64,000 nucleotides of DNA from Oscillospiraceae bacterium (GCA_021201135.1 JAJQGT010000006.1:62001-126000), one strand, 5' to 3'; counted from the stretch's first letter, positions 52,453-62,715 are shown. Program-made: numbers and translations. Notes: generated from the letters alone by a model not told the origin.

Positions 52453-52494
52453 GCAAATTGTATTGAACCATTGAATAAGTAAGGAGGTTATATA

Positions 52495-53085
52495 ATGGCT
52501 CTTGTACCAAACGTAATTGAACAGACAAGTCACGGCGAAAGATTTTACGATATCTTTTCACGTCTTTTGAACGACAGAATCATAGTACTTTCCGACCAGG
52601 TCGATGATGCTACCGCAAGCATAGTAGTAGCACAGCTTTTGTTCCTTGAAGGACAGGATGCTGAGAAGGATATCTATCTCTACATCAACAGTCCCGGAGG
52701 CTCCATCACCGCAGGAATGGCTATTTACGACACAATGCAGTATGTCAAATGTGATGTTTCCACCATCTGTGTCGGTATGGCGGCTTCCATGGGAGCAGTG
52801 CTTCTTGCAGGTGGCGCGAAGGGAAAGAGAATTGCACTTCCAAACAGCGAGATTCTTATCCACCAGCCTCTTATCGGTGGCGGCGGACTTTCCGGTCAGT
52901 GTACAGATATAAAAATTCAATCTGACCATATGGTCAAGACTCGTGAGAAGCTCAACCGTATTCTCGCTGAGTGCACCGGCAAGCCGATTGAAGACATAAC
53001 CAGAGACACTGAAAGGGACAACTATATGACTCCCGAGGAAGCTTTGGAGTATGGTCTTATCGACAAGATAATGGTAAGACAGTAA
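52495..53085 (+). CDS. clpP: ATP-dependent Clp protease proteolytic subunit
   Basis: A 196-residue serine protease that forms the ClpP barrel. The catalytic triad is visible: Ser98 in GMAASMG, His123 in LIHQPLIGG and Asp171 in TRDTERD. The [12 protein letters not shown] oxyanion strand and the N-terminal VPNVIEQTS axial loop are typical. AAGGAGG precedes the start. No CtsR operator is evident upstream. It works with ClpX encoded next. Confidence 0.96.
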   Translation: MALVPNVIEQTSHGERFYDIFSRLLNDRIIVLSDQVDDATASIVVAQLLFLEGQDAEKDIYLYINSPGGSITAGMAIYDTMQYVKCDVSTICVGMAASMGAVLLAGGAKGKRIALPNSEILIHQPLIGGGGLSGQCTDIKIQSDHMVKTREKLNRILAECTGKPIEDITRDTERDNYMTPEEALEYGLIDKIMVRQ

Positions 53086-53096
53086 AAGATGTCAGA

Positions 53097-53145
53097 CTGC
53101 CGAACCGTTCGGTGTTACAAAGATAACTGTTGAGCGGCTCGGCAG
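53097..53145 (+). other. Stem-loop between clpP and clpX
   Basis: CTGCCGA (53097-53103) pairs with TCGGCAG (53139-53145); inner bases ACCG and CGGC extend it with one mismatch. No T-run follows and clpX's ribosome site is just beyond, so it may tune the clpP:clpX ratio rather than terminate. Confidence 0.5.
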
Positions 53146-53172
53146 GATACTTTTGAGAAGGAGGAATCCTGG

Positions 53173-54429
53173 ATGCCGGGATCCGATGGCGGCGGCATGA
53201 AGAGATGCAATTTCTGCGGAAAGCCGGAAAGTCAGGTCAAGAGCCTGTTTTCTGCCGGTGATGTTCATATCTGTGATGATTGCGTCATGTTCTGCTACGA
53301 CATACTTGAAGAAAGAAATTTAGTCGACACGAATGCGCGTAATTCTTCGGAAATTACGTTGACAAAGCCGGTTGATATAAAGAAAGAGCTTGATAAATAT
53401 GTTATCGGTCAGGATGAGGCAAAGCTTGCTCTCTCTGTTGCAGTGTACAACCACTATAAGAGAGTAATTTCGAGCGATAACGCCGATGATGTCGAAATTC
53501 AGAAGTCGAACGTCCTGCTTTTGGGACCGACCGGTGTCGGAAAGACCCTTCTGGCACAGACACTCGCAAAAACTCTCAATGTTCCGTTTGCAATAGCGGA
53601 TGCCACAACGCTTACTGAGGCAGGATATGTCGGAGACGACGTTGAAAATGTTCTTCTGAGGCTTCTTCAGGCGGCCGACTATGATGTAAGTGCCGCTGAG
53701 CACGGAATTATCTATATTGATGAAATAGACAAGATAGCGAGAAAGTCTGAGAACACTTCAATAACAAGAGACGTAAGCGGCGAAGGCGTTCAGCAGGCGC
53801 TTCTCAAGATTGTTGAAGGTACTGTTTCCAATGTTCCTCCACAGGGAGGAAGGAAGCATCCGACGCAGGAATTTATTCAGGTCGATACCAAGAATATCCT
53901 ATTCATCTGCGGCGGCGCATTCGATGGGCTTGAGAATATCATTCGCAGAAGAACAGATACATCCAAGCTTGGCTTCGGCGGAACGATTAACGAAAGTCAG
54001 AAGCTCGAGTCAAAGGAGGTTCTGAAGAAGGTAATCCCCCAGGACCTTGTAAGATTCGGTATGATTCCCGAGCTGGTCGGAAGACTTCCGGTTGTGACCG
54101 TTCTTTCACCCTTGGATGAGGAAGCACTTGTGACAATTCTTTCCGAGCCGAAGAATTCTCTTGAGAAGCAGTATAAAAAGCTCTTTGACTATGATAACAT
54201 AGACCTTGAGATTACCGATGAAGCGAAGGTTGAAATCGCAAAGAAGGCTCTCGAGCAAAAAACCGGTGCAAGAGGACTTCGCTCCATAGTTGAGGGGATT
54301 CTCATGAAGTCAATGTTTGAGGCTCCGTCAGACCCAAGCATTGTGAGCATCGTAATTAACCCCGAGTGCGTAACCGAAGGGGCAGAGCCTGAAATAGTGA
54401 GAAAGTCTACGTCAGACAAAAAGAAGTAA
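53173..54429 (+). CDS. clpX: ATP-dependent Clp protease ATP-binding subunit ClpX
   Basis: A 418-residue AAA+ unfoldase that feeds substrates to ClpP. An N-terminal zinc-binding domain ([14 protein letters not shown]) is followed by Walker A GPTGVGKT, pore loop GYVGDD, Walker [12 protein letters not shown] and sensor [17 protein letters not shown] precedes the start. The length is normal. Confidence 0.97.
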   Translation: MPGSDGGGMKRCNFCGKPESQVKSLFSAGDVHICDDCVMFCYDILEERNLVDTNARNSSEITLTKPVDIKKELDKYVIGQDEAKLALSVAVYNHYKRVISSDNADDVEIQKSNVLLLGPTGVGKTLLAQTLAKTLNVPFAIADATTLTEAGYVGDDVENVLLRLLQAADYDVSAAEHGIIYIDEIDKIARKSENTSITRDVSGEGVQQALLKIVEGTVSNVPPQGGRKHPTQEFIQVDTKNILFICGGAFDGLENIIRRRTDTSKLGFGGTINESQKLESKEVLKKVIPQDLVRFGMIPELVGRLPVVTVLSPLDEEALVTILSEPKNSLEKQYKKLFDYDNIDLEITDEAKVEIAKKALEQKTGARGLRSIVEGILMKSMFEAPSDPSIVSIVINPECVTEGAEPEIVRKSTSDKKK

Positions 54430-54435
54430 ATTATA

Positions 54436-54482
54436 AAGGGCGCACTTTCACGGCTTTCGGAGAAAATGTGCCCTTGTTTTAT
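54436..54482 (+). terminator. Terminator-like hairpin after clpX
   Basis: AAGGGC-GCAC pairs with GTGCCCTT with a small bulge, followed by GTTTTAT. Its 3' side lies about 30 bases before the rarA start. Confidence 0.6.
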
Positions 54483-54507
54483 AAATTCCAAAGAGAGGGG
54501 ATATGAG

Positions 54508-55776
54508 ATGGCATCACCTTTAGCAGACAAAATAAGACCCAAGACTCTTGATGATGTGGTCGGACAGTCACATTTGCTCGGTAAGAACAAACCGCTGAGA
54601 CGCATTATCGAAAGTGGACATATCCCCAACATGATTTTCTACGGTCCTTCCGGAATCGGAAAGACGACTGTTGCAAGAATCATTGCTGACAATACGAATA
54701 TGCGGATGTACAAGCTTAACGGCACATCCGCTTCGGTACAGGACATCAAGGATATAATCACTGACGCCGATTCGCTTTTCGGCTATAATGGGATACTTTT
54801 GTATCTTGATGAGATTCAGTATCTGAATAAGAAACAGCAACAATCTCTTCTTGAGTACATAGAAAACGGAAAGATAACTCTCATATCCTCGACAACCGAG
54901 AATCCGTATTTCTCGGTCTATAATGCCATTATAAGCCGTTCGACTGTGTTTGAGTTTCTGCCTGTTCCTCCGGACGAGATAGCTCCTGCAATCAAGCGAG
55001 CATTTCAGATATCAGCGGATGAAATGGGGAAGAAGCTCAGGCTTGAAGGCGGAGTTATCGAGCATATTGCCCATGGTTGCGGCGGAGATGTCAGGAAGTC
55101 GATAAATACAGTCGAACTGTGTGTTTTGTCGGCTGATTCAAGCGACGATTGCATCACCGTAACGCTCGAAAACGCCAAGCTTCTCACACAGAGGAGCAAT
55201 ATGCGCTATGATCGTGACGGCGACGAGCACTATAACATTCTGTCAGCATTGCAGAAATCTATCAGGGGCTCCGATGAAAATGCCGCTCTTCACTATGCCG
55301 CACGGCTTATGGAAGCAGGGGATATAATCTCGCTTTCAAGAAGACTTCTTGTCATCGCTTGTGAGGATGTCGGTCTTGCTTATCCTCAGGCTATTTCAAT
55401 TGTAAAGGCTTGTGTTGACAGTGCAATGCAGTTGGGGCTTCCCGAGGCGAGACTTCCGCTTGCCGAGGCTGTTATACTTCTTGCAACCGCTCCCAAATCA
55501 AACAGCGGAATCTGTGCCATAGATGAGGCTATCGCCGATATAAGAGCCGGCGATGCAGGTGATATCCCCGCTTATCTACAGGACGGTCACTATGCGGGCT
55601 CAAAAGAGCTCGGAAAAGCTCAAGGCTATAAGTACCCTCATTCCTATCCTAATTCATGGGTTGAACAGCAGTATCTGCCGGATAATCTTAAAGACAGGAA
55701 ATACTATAACTACGGCGATAACAAAACCGAGCAAGCCGCTAAAGAGTATTGGGATAAGATTAAGGGCAAAAAATAA
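54508..55776 (+). CDS. rarA: Replication-associated recombination protein RarA (MgsA)
   Basis: A 422-residue AAA+ ATPase related to clamp loaders that acts at stalled forks. It has the family opening PLADKIRPKTLDDVVGQ, Walker A GPSGIGKTT, Walker B LLYLDEIQ, sensor TTENPYFSV and the C-terminal tetramerisation part (YPHSYPNSWVEQQYLP). The start at 54508 follows AGAGAGGGG and matches the family start. Its 3' end lies 5 bases from the convergent S1-domain gene. Confidence 0.95.
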   Translation: MASPLADKIRPKTLDDVVGQSHLLGKNKPLRRIIESGHIPNMIFYGPSGIGKTTVARIIADNTNMRMYKLNGTSASVQDIKDIITDADSLFGYNGILLYLDEIQYLNKKQQQSLLEYIENGKITLISSTTENPYFSVYNAIISRSTVFEFLPVPPDEIAPAIKRAFQISADEMGKKLRLEGGVIEHIAHGCGGDVRKSINTVELCVLSADSSDDCITVTLENAKLLTQRSNMRYDRDGDEHYNILSALQKSIRGSDENAALHYAARLMEAGDIISLSRRLLVIACEDVGLAYPQAISIVKACVDSAMQLGLPEARLPLAEAVILLATAPKSNSGICAIDEAIADIRAGDAGDIPAYLQDGHYAGSKELGKAQGYKYPHSYPNSWVEQQYLPDNLKDRKYYNYGDNKTEQAAKEYWDKIKGKK

Positions 55777-55781
55777 AAGCC

Positions 55782-56699
55782 TTACTGAAATACCGTTTCT
55801 ATGAGTCTTTGCGAACTGTCGGGCGAATATTGCCAGCGGTCTATTATACCGTCGGTAATAAAGTAGCGGTTTTCAAACCGAATCTGAGCATCCGAAACAT
55901 CAACGATTATGAGCTTTATCTTCATCTTTTCCGGATTTATGGACTTAATGTAGACGCTTGCAGTCTGACCGACTTCGACTCCGTCTTTGGGTTCCGCGAG
56001 CCCTGCAAGGTTCGGCGCAAGCTCAACAAAAATCCCATAGCTTTCAACACTTCTCACAATTCCACGGACTGTCTCGCCGGCGGAGAACATCCCGGCATTC
56101 TCTTCCCAACTGCCTAAGAGCTCTTTGTGGGATATGTAGAACTTGTCGCCGTCTGTACCCTTATATACTACTTTTATTCTTTCTCCGATTGTAAATCTGT
56201 CAGCAGGGGAGGATATCCTCGAGACTGAAATCTCATCTATGGGTATCATCGACGGAATACCACAGCCTATGTCGACAAAACAGCCGAACTGTTCAATATG
56301 CGTGACTCTTGCGTCTATAATTTCACCGCTCGAAAGCTGTGAAAGATACTCGGATATGCACTTTTCCTGAGCTTTTCTTCTTGATAGAACAGCGGATGTC
56401 GTTCCTTGGTTTTCCGTTAATCCGATTACGTTGAACATAACCGGTCTTCCGACTCTTGATATTATTGCGATGTCCTTTGTTTTTCCTTCGCTGATGCCTA
56501 TTGCGCATTCTTCTCTCGGCATATAAGCGTTCATACATGGGAGATTAATGAGCAAATCATGCGAAGCGGTGCACATGTCTGCTTTTGCTTCGAGGATTAT
56601 CTCGTTTTCCATTGCTTTCTTTAAACTCTCGGGTGAACCGATGTATCCTGAATTTTCTGATTTTTTTATCAGATAGCCCTCCGGCGGAAATTTTATCAT
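55782..56699 (-). CDS. S1 RNA-binding domain protein (ribosomal protein S1-like)
   Basis: A 305-residue protein with at least two S1 motifs: about residues 125-195 (GEIIDARVTHIEQFGCFVDIG) and 205-270 (GETVRGIVRSVESYGIFVELAPNLAGLAE). The N-terminal 120 residues have LINLPCMNAYMPREE like clostridial rpsA-related proteins. It is shorter than full S1 (four to six motifs). It may act as a short S1 on mRNA, or as a general RNA binder. GGAAAGGAAGG precedes the start. Confidence 0.82.
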   Translation of the reverse strand: MIKFPPEGYLIKKSENSGYIGSPESLKKAMENEIILEAKADMCTASHDLLINLPCMNAYMPREECAIGISEGKTKDIAIISRVGRPVMFNVIGLTENQGTTSAVLSRRKAQEKCISEYLSQLSSGEIIDARVTHIEQFGCFVDIGCGIPSMIPIDEISVSRISSPADRFTIGERIKVVYKGTDGDKFYISHKELLGSWEENAGMFSAGETVRGIVRSVESYGIFVELAPNLAGLAEPKDGVEVGQTASVYIKSINPEKMKIKLIIVDVSDAQIRFENRYFITDGIIDRWQYSPDSSQRLIETVFQ

Positions 56700-56788
56700 T
56701 AGTGAGCCTTCCTTTCCCTATCGGTGTTTCGACTGTTAAAATAATATGTTGCCTGAGATTTTTATAGACCTAAGAGAGAAAGTCAATG

Positions 56789-56817
56789 TTGCGAAGTCGG
56801 GAATACTGTGCTATAAT
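56789..56817 (+). promoter_or_regulatory. Promoter of the DUF951-prfA-tsaC-coaE operon
   Basis: -35 TTGCGA (56789-56794), a 17-base spacer and extended TGC-TATAAT (-10 at 56812-56817). Confidence 0.75.
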
Positions 56818-56860
56818 AACATGTTGATTGAAATTAAGTGAGTGGGAGTGGGGATGAAAC

Positions 56861-57064
56861 ATGGATATCAGAAAAGGTGACGTTCTTATAATGAAGAAAC
56901 CGCATCCATGCGGCTCCAACAGAATGAGGGTATTGCGTTCCGGAATGGACTTTAAGCTCAAGTGTGAGGGCTGTGGGCACGAGTTCATGATATTAAGATC
57001 CAAAGCTGAAAAGAACGTCAAGAGCATTAACACAGATGAAAGGGAAGAACCCGAAAAACAATAA
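56861..57064 (+). CDS. DUF951 family protein (YyzM-like)
   Basis: A 67-residue protein with KKPHPCGSNRMRVLRSGMDF and CEGCGHEFMILRSK. This is the DUF951 pattern of small Firmicutes proteins with two Cys-containing knuckles that may bind zinc. Function unknown. It starts the transcription unit and lies 13 bases before prfA. Confidence 0.87.
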   Translation: MDIRKGDVLIMKKPHPCGSNRMRVLRSGMDFKLKCEGCGHEFMILRSKAEKNVKSINTDEREEPEKQ

Positions 57065-57077
57065 AGGATGGATATGA

Positions 57078-58154
57078 ATGCTTGAAAAATTAGCCGCTTT
57101 GCTTGACAGATACAATGAAATAAACGAGCGATTGATGCAACCCGAAACAGCGGGAAGCGGCGAGCTTTACAGAAGCCTGATGAAGGAATACAATCAGCTT
57201 ACCCCGATAATAGACATGTACAAGGCATATCTTCGGGCGGAAGATGCAAAATCCGAGGCTGAGGAACTTATAAAAAACGAAACAGACCCGGACTTTAAGC
57301 TCATGGCAGAAGAGCAGTTAAGGGAAGCAAAAGAAGAAATTGCGAGCACCACGGAACGGCTAAAGCTTCTTCTTTTGCCGAAAGATCCCAACGACTCAAG
57401 AAATGTTATAATAGAAATCCGTGCCGGTGCGGGAGGGGAGGAAGCCGCACTCTTTGCGGGCTCGCTTTTCAGAATGTACACCATGTATTCCGATACAAAG
57501 AAATGGAAGACAGAGGTCTTGGGAGCAAACAGGACGGAGCTCGGAGGCTTCAAGGAAGTTTCTTTCTCTGTCGAAGGTGCGGGAGCATATTCGAGATTCA
57601 AGTACGAAAGCGGAGTTCACAGAGTCCAGAGGGTTCCGGAAACCGAGTCGCAGGGCAGAATCCAGACTTCTACGGCTACGGTTGCTGTTCTTCCGGAAGC
57701 TGAGAATGTCGAGCTTAATATTGACGATAAAGATTTGAAGATAGACGTGTTCAGAGCTTCAGGCGCAGGCGGTCAGCATATAAATAAGACCGAATCAGCG
57801 GTCAGAATCACACATCTTCCGACCGGTATGGTCGTTGAATGTCAGGATGAGCGCAGTCAGCAAAAAAATAAAGATAGGGCTATGAAGGTTCTATGTTCAA
57901 GACTCCTTGAGATGAAGCAGGAGGAACAGGACAAGGCAATCGCCGGCGAGCGCCGTTCGCAGATAGGAACTGGTGACCGCTCCGAGAGAATCAGGACCTA
58001 TAACTTCCCCGAGGGCAGAGTTAGCGACCACAGAATCGGCTTGACACTGTATAAGCTTGATTCTATATTGAATGGTGATTTGGACGAGGTGATTGACTCG
58101 CTTGCAACCGCCGATCAGGCGGCGAAGCTTGCCAAGCAAGCGGGTGAAATATGA
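57078..58154 (+). CDS. prfA: Peptide chain release factor 1
   Basis: A 358-residue release factor for UAA and UAG. The codon-recognition tripeptide is PET in [10 protein letters not shown] (RF1 normally PxT). The peptidyl-hydrolysis loop is [18 protein letters not shown]. The length is normal. The stop overlaps the tsaC start by 4 bases (ATGA). The usual partner methyltransferase gene prmC is not next to it here. Confidence 0.96.
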   Translation: MLEKLAALLDRYNEINERLMQPETAGSGELYRSLMKEYNQLTPIIDMYKAYLRAEDAKSEAEELIKNETDPDFKLMAEEQLREAKEEIASTTERLKLLLLPKDPNDSRNVIIEIRAGAGGEEAALFAGSLFRMYTMYSDTKKWKTEVLGANRTELGGFKEVSFSVEGAGAYSRFKYESGVHRVQRVPETESQGRIQTSTATVAVLPEAENVELNIDDKDLKIDVFRASGAGGQHINKTESAVRITHLPTGMVVECQDERSQQKNKDRAMKVLCSRLLEMKQEEQDKAIAGERRSQIGTGDRSERIRTYNFPEGRVSDHRIGLTLYKLDSILNGDLDEVIDSLATADQAAKLAKQAGEI

Positions 58155-59164
58155 TGGAAACGCTTTTATTGGGAACTTCCGACAGTGATATATCAAAAGC
58201 GGCGGAGCTTATAAAGAACGGCGATGTCGTTGCTATTCCGACCGAGACTGTTTATGGTCTTGCAGCGAATGCTTTTGACGAAAATGCAGTCAAAAAAATC
58301 TTTGCGGCTAAGAATCGTCCTTGCGACAACCCACTTATCGTCCATATAAGTAAATTCGATATGGTCTATGACATTGCCGAGAGTGTACCGGAGCTTGCCT
58401 ATAGATGCGCAGAGCTTTTCTGGCCAGGACCGCTCACAATGATTATGCCGAAGAAGGATACAATCCCTCTTGTGACGAGCGGAGGGCTTGACACTGTCGG
58501 CATCAGGTTCCCATCAAATCCGATAGCTCAGAAGATAATAGAGAAGTGCGGTCTTCCGCTTGCGGCACCTTCCGCAAATCTTTCGGGAAGCCCGAGTCCT
58601 ACGAATGCGATGAGAGTTATGGAAGACATGTCCGGCAGGATTTCGGCTGTTGTTGACGACGGGGAATCGGATGTCGGTGTTGAATCCACCGTAATTACTT
58701 TTGAGGGTGATGGCATCAGAATACTTCGTCCGGGTGGAATATCCCGTGAGGATTTGCTTAGAGTTTGTGATAATGTAATAATAGACGAGGGAGTGTCGGC
58801 AAAGCTTCCGAGCGGAACTGTTGCACGCTCGCCTGGAATGAAATATAAGCACTATTCGCCGAAAGCCGACGTTATACTTATCGACAGCGATATTGACAGC
58901 TTCAGGAAGTATGTAGTTGAGAACAAGACCGAAAATACTTATTGTCTTTTGTTTGATGAAAATGAGGCTGTTGAAGGAGTGCCATATCTTACATATGGTG
59001 ACGATTCTGTTGAACAGGCACACAACCTCTTTGAGAGACTACGGCAGTTCGATGAAATGGGTGCCGAGCGTGTTTATGCAAGGTGTCCCGAACGAACCGG
59101 TGTCGGGCTTGCCGTATACAACAGGATTCTTCGTTCGGCAGGGTTTAATCTGATTAAGCTTTAA
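58151..59164 (+). CDS. tsaC: L-threonylcarbamoyladenylate synthase (Sua5/YwlC type)
   Basis: A 337-residue enzyme that makes threonylcarbamoyl-AMP for t6A modification of tRNAs reading ANN codons. The YrdC domain (about residues 10-200) has [22 protein letters not shown], and [13 protein letters not shown] Sua5 C-terminal domain (about 215-337) follows. A second ATG at 58154 is also possible. It is translationally coupled to prfA, a common clostridial order. Confidence 0.94.
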   Translation: MMETLLLGTSDSDISKAAELIKNGDVVAIPTETVYGLAANAFDENAVKKIFAAKNRPCDNPLIVHISKFDMVYDIAESVPELAYRCAELFWPGPLTMIMPKKDTIPLVTSGGLDTVGIRFPSNPIAQKIIEKCGLPLAAPSANLSGSPSPTNAMRVMEDMSGRISAVVDDGESDVGVESTVITFEGDGIRILRPGGISREDLLRVCDNVIIDEGVSAKLPSGTVARSPGMKYKHYSPKADVILIDSDIDSFRKYVVENKTENTYCLLFDENEAVEGVPYLTYGDDSVEQAHNLFERLRQFDEMGAERVYARCPERTGVGLAVYNRILRSAGFNLIKL

Positions 59165-59180
59165 GGATGTGAAAAGACCG

Positions 59181-59810
59181 ATGGGACTTCTTGAATCTGA
59201 CAATATAAGAGTTATAGGACTCACCGGGCAGAGCGGTGCGGGGAAGTCTACCGTCAGCGGCATATTTGCAAGCTATGGCTTCCCGACGATAAACGCCGAC
59301 GAGATTTCGCATGATGTTGCTTCTGATCCCACTTTTTTGGAAGAAGTGAGTGAGCTGTTTCTGGATTGCGTGACAGACACGGGACTTGACAGAAGAAAGC
59401 TTGCAGGAATAGTATTCTGCGACAACGAGAAGCTTAAGATTTATACCGATATCATTTTCCCATACATAACAAGGGAGATTTTCAGGCGTATTGAAGCTTG
59501 CAAAGCAAGAGACGAGAGACTTGTACTTCTTGATGCTCCCACGCTTTTTGAAAGCGGACTTGACGATATCTGTTCTTCGGTTGTCAGCGTGATTGCTCCG
59601 ATGGAGCTCAAAATACAGAGAGTTCTTGAGAGAGACGGAATACCTGTTGAAATGGTGAAATCCCGACTCGGCTCCCAGAAGTCGGACGACATGTTCATTA
59701 GCAAATCACAGTTCACAATAGTGAATAATTCGGATATTGACAGTCTCAAAGAAAAAACTTTCTCGGTTATAGAAGAATTAAGGCGGTTATATACAGATGA
59801 ATGTAATTAA
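59181..59810 (+). CDS. coaE: Dephospho-CoA kinase
   Basis: A 209-residue P-loop kinase that makes CoA from dephospho-CoA. It has GLTGQSGAGKST (Walker A), INADEISHD, LLDAPTLFESGLD and the lid RVLERDG. The C-terminal half is standard. An upstream GTG at 59169 is in frame, but it touches the TAAGGA ribosome site; 59181 is preferred, though spacing is long. It overlaps the following gene by 14 bases. Confidence 0.9.
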   Translation: MGLLESDNIRVIGLTGQSGAGKSTVSGIFASYGFPTINADEISHDVASDPTFLEEVSELFLDCVTDTGLDRRKLAGIVFCDNEKLKIYTDIIFPYITREIFRRIEACKARDERLVLLDAPTLFESGLDDICSSVVSVIAPMELKIQRVLERDGIPVEMVKSRLGSQKSDDMFISKSQFTIVNNSDIDSLKEKTFSVIEELRRLYTDECN

Positions 59811-60360
59811 GAGAATAGGCGCTTTTATTCTGCTGATACTTTTTGTCTGTGGTCTGGGTGCTTTTCTGTTCGGTTATATGCCGTATTGGTTCGGAAGCGA
59901 GAGCTACCGGACTGATTATCGGGAAATAGTTGAGAAATACAGCGAAGAGTTCGGAATCGACGAAGCTTTTGTCTTTGCCGTTATCAAAACCGAATCGAAC
60001 TTTGACCCAAGCGCTGTTTCGGACGCCAGAGCCATCGGGCTTATGCAGATTATCGAGGATTCATTCGATTGGGTAAGTTCAAAGCTCGGTGAAAGTGATT
60101 TGACCTATGAGGATATGTTCACACCCGAATATAGTATCATGTACGGTTCATATATGCTCGCTTTTCTGTATGACAGATACGGAAGCTATGAGCTTGCCGC
60201 GGCGGCATACCACTCGGGAATAGGCAAAGTAGACGGTTGGATTGAAGACGGAATAGTGTCTCGGGAAAATCCCGATGTAGCTGACTTTGAAGGAAGCAAC
60301 ACCAGACACTATGTCAGAAAGATAATGAAAGCATACACAAGATATTCTGAGATTTTATAG
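59797..60360 (+). CDS. Membrane-anchored lytic transglycosylase (Slt/GH23 type)
   Basis: A 187-residue protein with one N-terminal membrane helix (about residues 8-28) and an extracytoplasmic GH23 transglycosylase domain. The catalytic Glu is in IKTESNFDPSAVS (about residue 67), followed by AIGLMQI and AAAAYHSGIG. It cleaves peptidoglycan glycan strands to 1,6-anhydro ends. Resembling YjbJ/Slt35-like short enzymes, it could act in wall remodelling. Located after coaE with overlap, so co-transcribed. Confidence 0.87.
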   Translation: MNVIKRIGAFILLILFVCGLGAFLFGYMPYWFGSESYRTDYREIVEKYSEEFGIDEAFVFAVIKTESNFDPSAVSDARAIGLMQIIEDSFDWVSSKLGESDLTYEDMFTPEYSIMYGSYMLAFLYDRYGSYELAAAAYHSGIGKVDGWIEDGIVSRENPDVADFEGSNTRHYVRKIMKAYTRYSEIL

Positions 60361-60376
60361 AAAGGATGATTTTATC

Positions 60377-61795
60377 ATGTCAGACGTAAAAAACGAAAAA
60401 GAAAAATCTGCCGGTAAGGCGCTTCAGGAGAAGCTCTTTACCCAGAAGAAGAACGGGTTGCTTAAAATAAGCGATCAGGAAAAGGAAGCTGTTGACTGCT
60501 TCTGTGAAGGCTACAAGAGCTTTCTTGACAGCTCCAAGACCGAACGTGAGGCTGTTGATACCGCTATCCAGCTTGCAACAGAAAAGGGCTTCAAGGAGTA
60601 TGACCCCAAGAAAGCATATTCCGCCGGCGAGAAGGTCTACTGGAACAACCACGGCAAGAGTATTGTTCTCTGTGCATTCGGAACCGAGTCTCTTGAGAAC
60701 GGCGTAAAGATTGCCGCCGCTCACATTGACTCCCCGAGACTCGACCTCAAACAGCATCCCGTTTATGAGTCGAACGAGCTTTGCCTGCTTAAGACCCATT
60801 ACTATGGCGGAATAAGAAAGTATCAGTGGCCCACAATTCCGCTTGCACTTCACGGCGTTATCTGCAAAGCAAACGGCGAAAAGGTAACCGTAACAATCGG
60901 TGAGGACGAGACTGATCCTATTTTCATAATTACCGACCTTCTTCCGCATCTTGCTCAGGAGCAGTCCAAGAGAACCCTCGGCGACGGAATCAGAGGCGAA
61001 GAGCTCAATGTCTTAATCGGCTCTCGTCCCTTCAACGATGATGAGGTTTCTGAGAAAGTCAAGCTCAATGTTCTTTCGATTCTCTTCGAAAAGTACGGAA
61101 TAGTAGAGGATGACTTCATTTCCGCTGAGCTCGAAATCGTTCCCACATTTAAGGCGAGGGATGTCGGTCTCGACAGAGGACTTATCGCCGCATACGGACA
61201 GGACGACAGATCCTGCGCCTATACAGCTCTCGAGGCAATCCTTGATTGCGAGAATCCGAAGACAACCTGCGTCACTGTCCTTACCGATAAGGAAGAAATC
61301 GGAAGTATGGGCAACACAGGACTTCAGAGTCATTATCTTGAAGACTTCATCTTCCACATTGCAAAGAATGCCGGCACTGATGCCCCTACAGTTTTATCTC
61401 ATTCCTCCTGCCTCTCTGCGGATGTTTCCGCGGCGTTTGACCCGACATTCCCTGAGGTAAACGAGCCGAGAAACGCTTCCTATTGCAATTATGGCGTTGC
61501 AATGTGCAAGTTCACCGGATCCCGTGGAAAGAGCGGATGCAATGATGCGCATGCTGAATTTGTTTCTTACGTCAGAAATATCTTCGATTCAAACGATGTT
61601 ATCTGGCAGACCTGTGAGCTCGGAAGAGTTGACCTCGGCGGTGGCGGAACCGTTGCGGCATACGTTGCAAACCTCGGCATAGATGTTGTCGATGTCGGAG
61701 TTCCTGTTCTTTCGATGCACTCTCCTTATGAAGTCACCGCAAAGCTTGATGTTTACATGGCTTACAAGGGATTCGCAGTATTCTTCAAGAACTGA
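60377..61795 (+). CDS. apeA: M18 family aminopeptidase
   Basis: A 472-residue zinc aminopeptidase of family M18. Metal ligands and catalytic residues lie in AAHIDSPRLDLK (His, Asp), GQDDRSCAYTALE (bridging Asp), DKEEIGSMGNTG (Glu pair) and the terminal VLSMHSPYE (His). It trims N-terminal residues, often acidic or neutral, from peptides in the cytosol. GAAAGGATG is the ribosome site. It is the last gene of the run before a terminator. Confidence 0.92.
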   Translation: MSDVKNEKEKSAGKALQEKLFTQKKNGLLKISDQEKEAVDCFCEGYKSFLDSSKTEREAVDTAIQLATEKGFKEYDPKKAYSAGEKVYWNNHGKSIVLCAFGTESLENGVKIAAAHIDSPRLDLKQHPVYESNELCLLKTHYYGGIRKYQWPTIPLALHGVICKANGEKVTVTIGEDETDPIFIITDLLPHLAQEQSKRTLGDGIRGEELNVLIGSRPFNDDEVSEKVKLNVLSILFEKYGIVEDDFISAELEIVPTFKARDVGLDRGLIAAYGQDDRSCAYTALEAILDCENPKTTCVTVLTDKEEIGSMGNTGLQSHYLEDFIFHIAKNAGTDAPTVLSHSSCLSADVSAAFDPTFPEVNEPRNASYCNYGVAMCKFTGSRGKSGCNDAHAEFVSYVRNIFDSNDVIWQTCELGRVDLGGGGTVAAYVANLGIDVVDVGVPVLSMHSPYEVTAKLDVYMAYKGFAVFFKN

Positions 61796-61809
61796 TTACT
61801 TAAACCTTA

Positions 61810-61845
61810 TAAAGGCTTCGCTTGACCGGCGAAGCCTTTATTTTT
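61810..61845 (+). terminator. Terminator after the M18 peptidase gene
   Basis: An 11-bp perfect stem (61810-61820 with 61830-61840) is followed by TTTTT. Confidence 0.9.
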
Positions 61846-61864
61846 GTGTCTGCTTGTACCGTAT

Positions 61865-61897
61865 TTGACAAATTACGCTATCAGGCTGAGATAGAAT
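61865..61897 (+). promoter_or_regulatory. spoIIG-type Spo0A-dependent promoter of spoIIGA-sigE
   Basis: A perfect -35 TTGACA (61865-61870) and -10 TAGAAT (61892-61897) are separated by 21 bases, too far for unaided sigma-A. The B. subtilis spoIIG promoter likewise has an over-long spacer and needs Spo0A~P. The -35 region also reads TTTGTCAAA on the minus strand, one mismatch from a 0A box. Confidence 0.6.
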
Positions 61898-61913
61898 AAA
61901 AACGGTGACAGAC

Positions 61914-62702
61914 ATGAGCATTTATCTTGACACTCTTGTAATAGTAAACGCATACATAACATGGCTTACTTTAAGTCTCACATCAAAGCTTTCGCATCAA
62001 TATTCCAAGCCTGTGAGAATGGCGGCAGGAGCCTTTATCGGCGGCTTTTCGGCTCTTATAATCATAATCCCTGAGAGTATAGGCGTCATATTTCTGAAAA
62101 TACTTTCTTTTGCGATAATAATAGCTGTGACTTTTCTGCAAAGGGGTATGGGCAAGCAGAGATCCCTGATTCTTTGTGCCGAGTTTTTCGGAGTGAATAT
62201 AATCTTCGGCGGAACTGTTTATCTTCTTCAATCTTTGATTGGGACGGATATTATCTACATAAACAACGCTTCTTTCTATTTCGATATATCGCTCGGAACG
62301 CTCATATTCTTCACGGCTATGATTTACGTCCTGACAGTGATTATCTCCGGCTTTCTTTCAAGAAAAGCCGACAAGAATCATGCTTATCGGGTGATGTTTG
62401 ACTATGGTGGAAGCAGTTACAGCTTTGACGGCGTTGCTGATACCGGAAACACCGTTACCGATTTATTCAGCGGAAAACCGGTTATAATTTGTACAGGTTC
62501 TGGTGATAAACCGAATTTGGAACGCTTCTCGGCTGTGCCGTACTCAACAATAGATGGCGAAGGGCTTCTTTATGCCTTTTCTCCCGATGAATTATACATA
62601 GAAGATGAAACAGGAAAAAAGAAAAACGTAAATGCTCTTCTTGCGTTTACGGAAAGCGGAGAACGAAGAGCGGTATTTAATCCCGCAATTTTACATGAAT
62701 GA
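61914..62702 (+). CDS. spoIIGA: Sigma-E processing peptidase SpoIIGA
   Basis: A 262-residue mother-cell membrane protease that cuts pro-sigma-E after a signal from the forespore. Five N-terminal membrane helices (to about residue 150) are followed by a half-pepsin-like domain. Its catalytic Asp lies in [11 protein letters not shown] (D-T-G). The C-terminal [10 protein letters not shown] and [14 protein letters not shown] match the family. ATG at 61914 is preferred over GTG at 61905. It is followed 13 bases later by sigE, the classic spoIIG order. Confidence 0.92.
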   Translation: MSIYLDTLVIVNAYITWLTLSLTSKLSHQYSKPVRMAAGAFIGGFSALIIIIPESIGVIFLKILSFAIIIAVTFLQRGMGKQRSLILCAEFFGVNIIFGGTVYLLQSLIGTDIIYINNASFYFDISLGTLIFFTAMIYVLTVIISGFLSRKADKNHAYRVMFDYGGSSYSFDGVADTGNTVTDLFSGKPVIICTGSGDKPNLERFSAVPYSTIDGEGLLYAFSPDELYIEDETGKKKNVNALLAFTESGERRAVFNPAILHE

Positions 62703-62715
62703 AAGGACTTTAGCA

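Noticed and set aside
51539..52561. A 340-codon minus-strand frame over tig and into clpP
   Set aside because: It is antisense to two certain genes and has no start signals; Leu/Val-rich composition comes from the GAG/GAC-rich tig codons read in reverse.
62632..62715. 28-residue N-terminal extension of SigE
   Set aside because: It lies inside spoIIGA and lacks a ribosome site; the start at 62716 gives the usual pro-sigma-E length.
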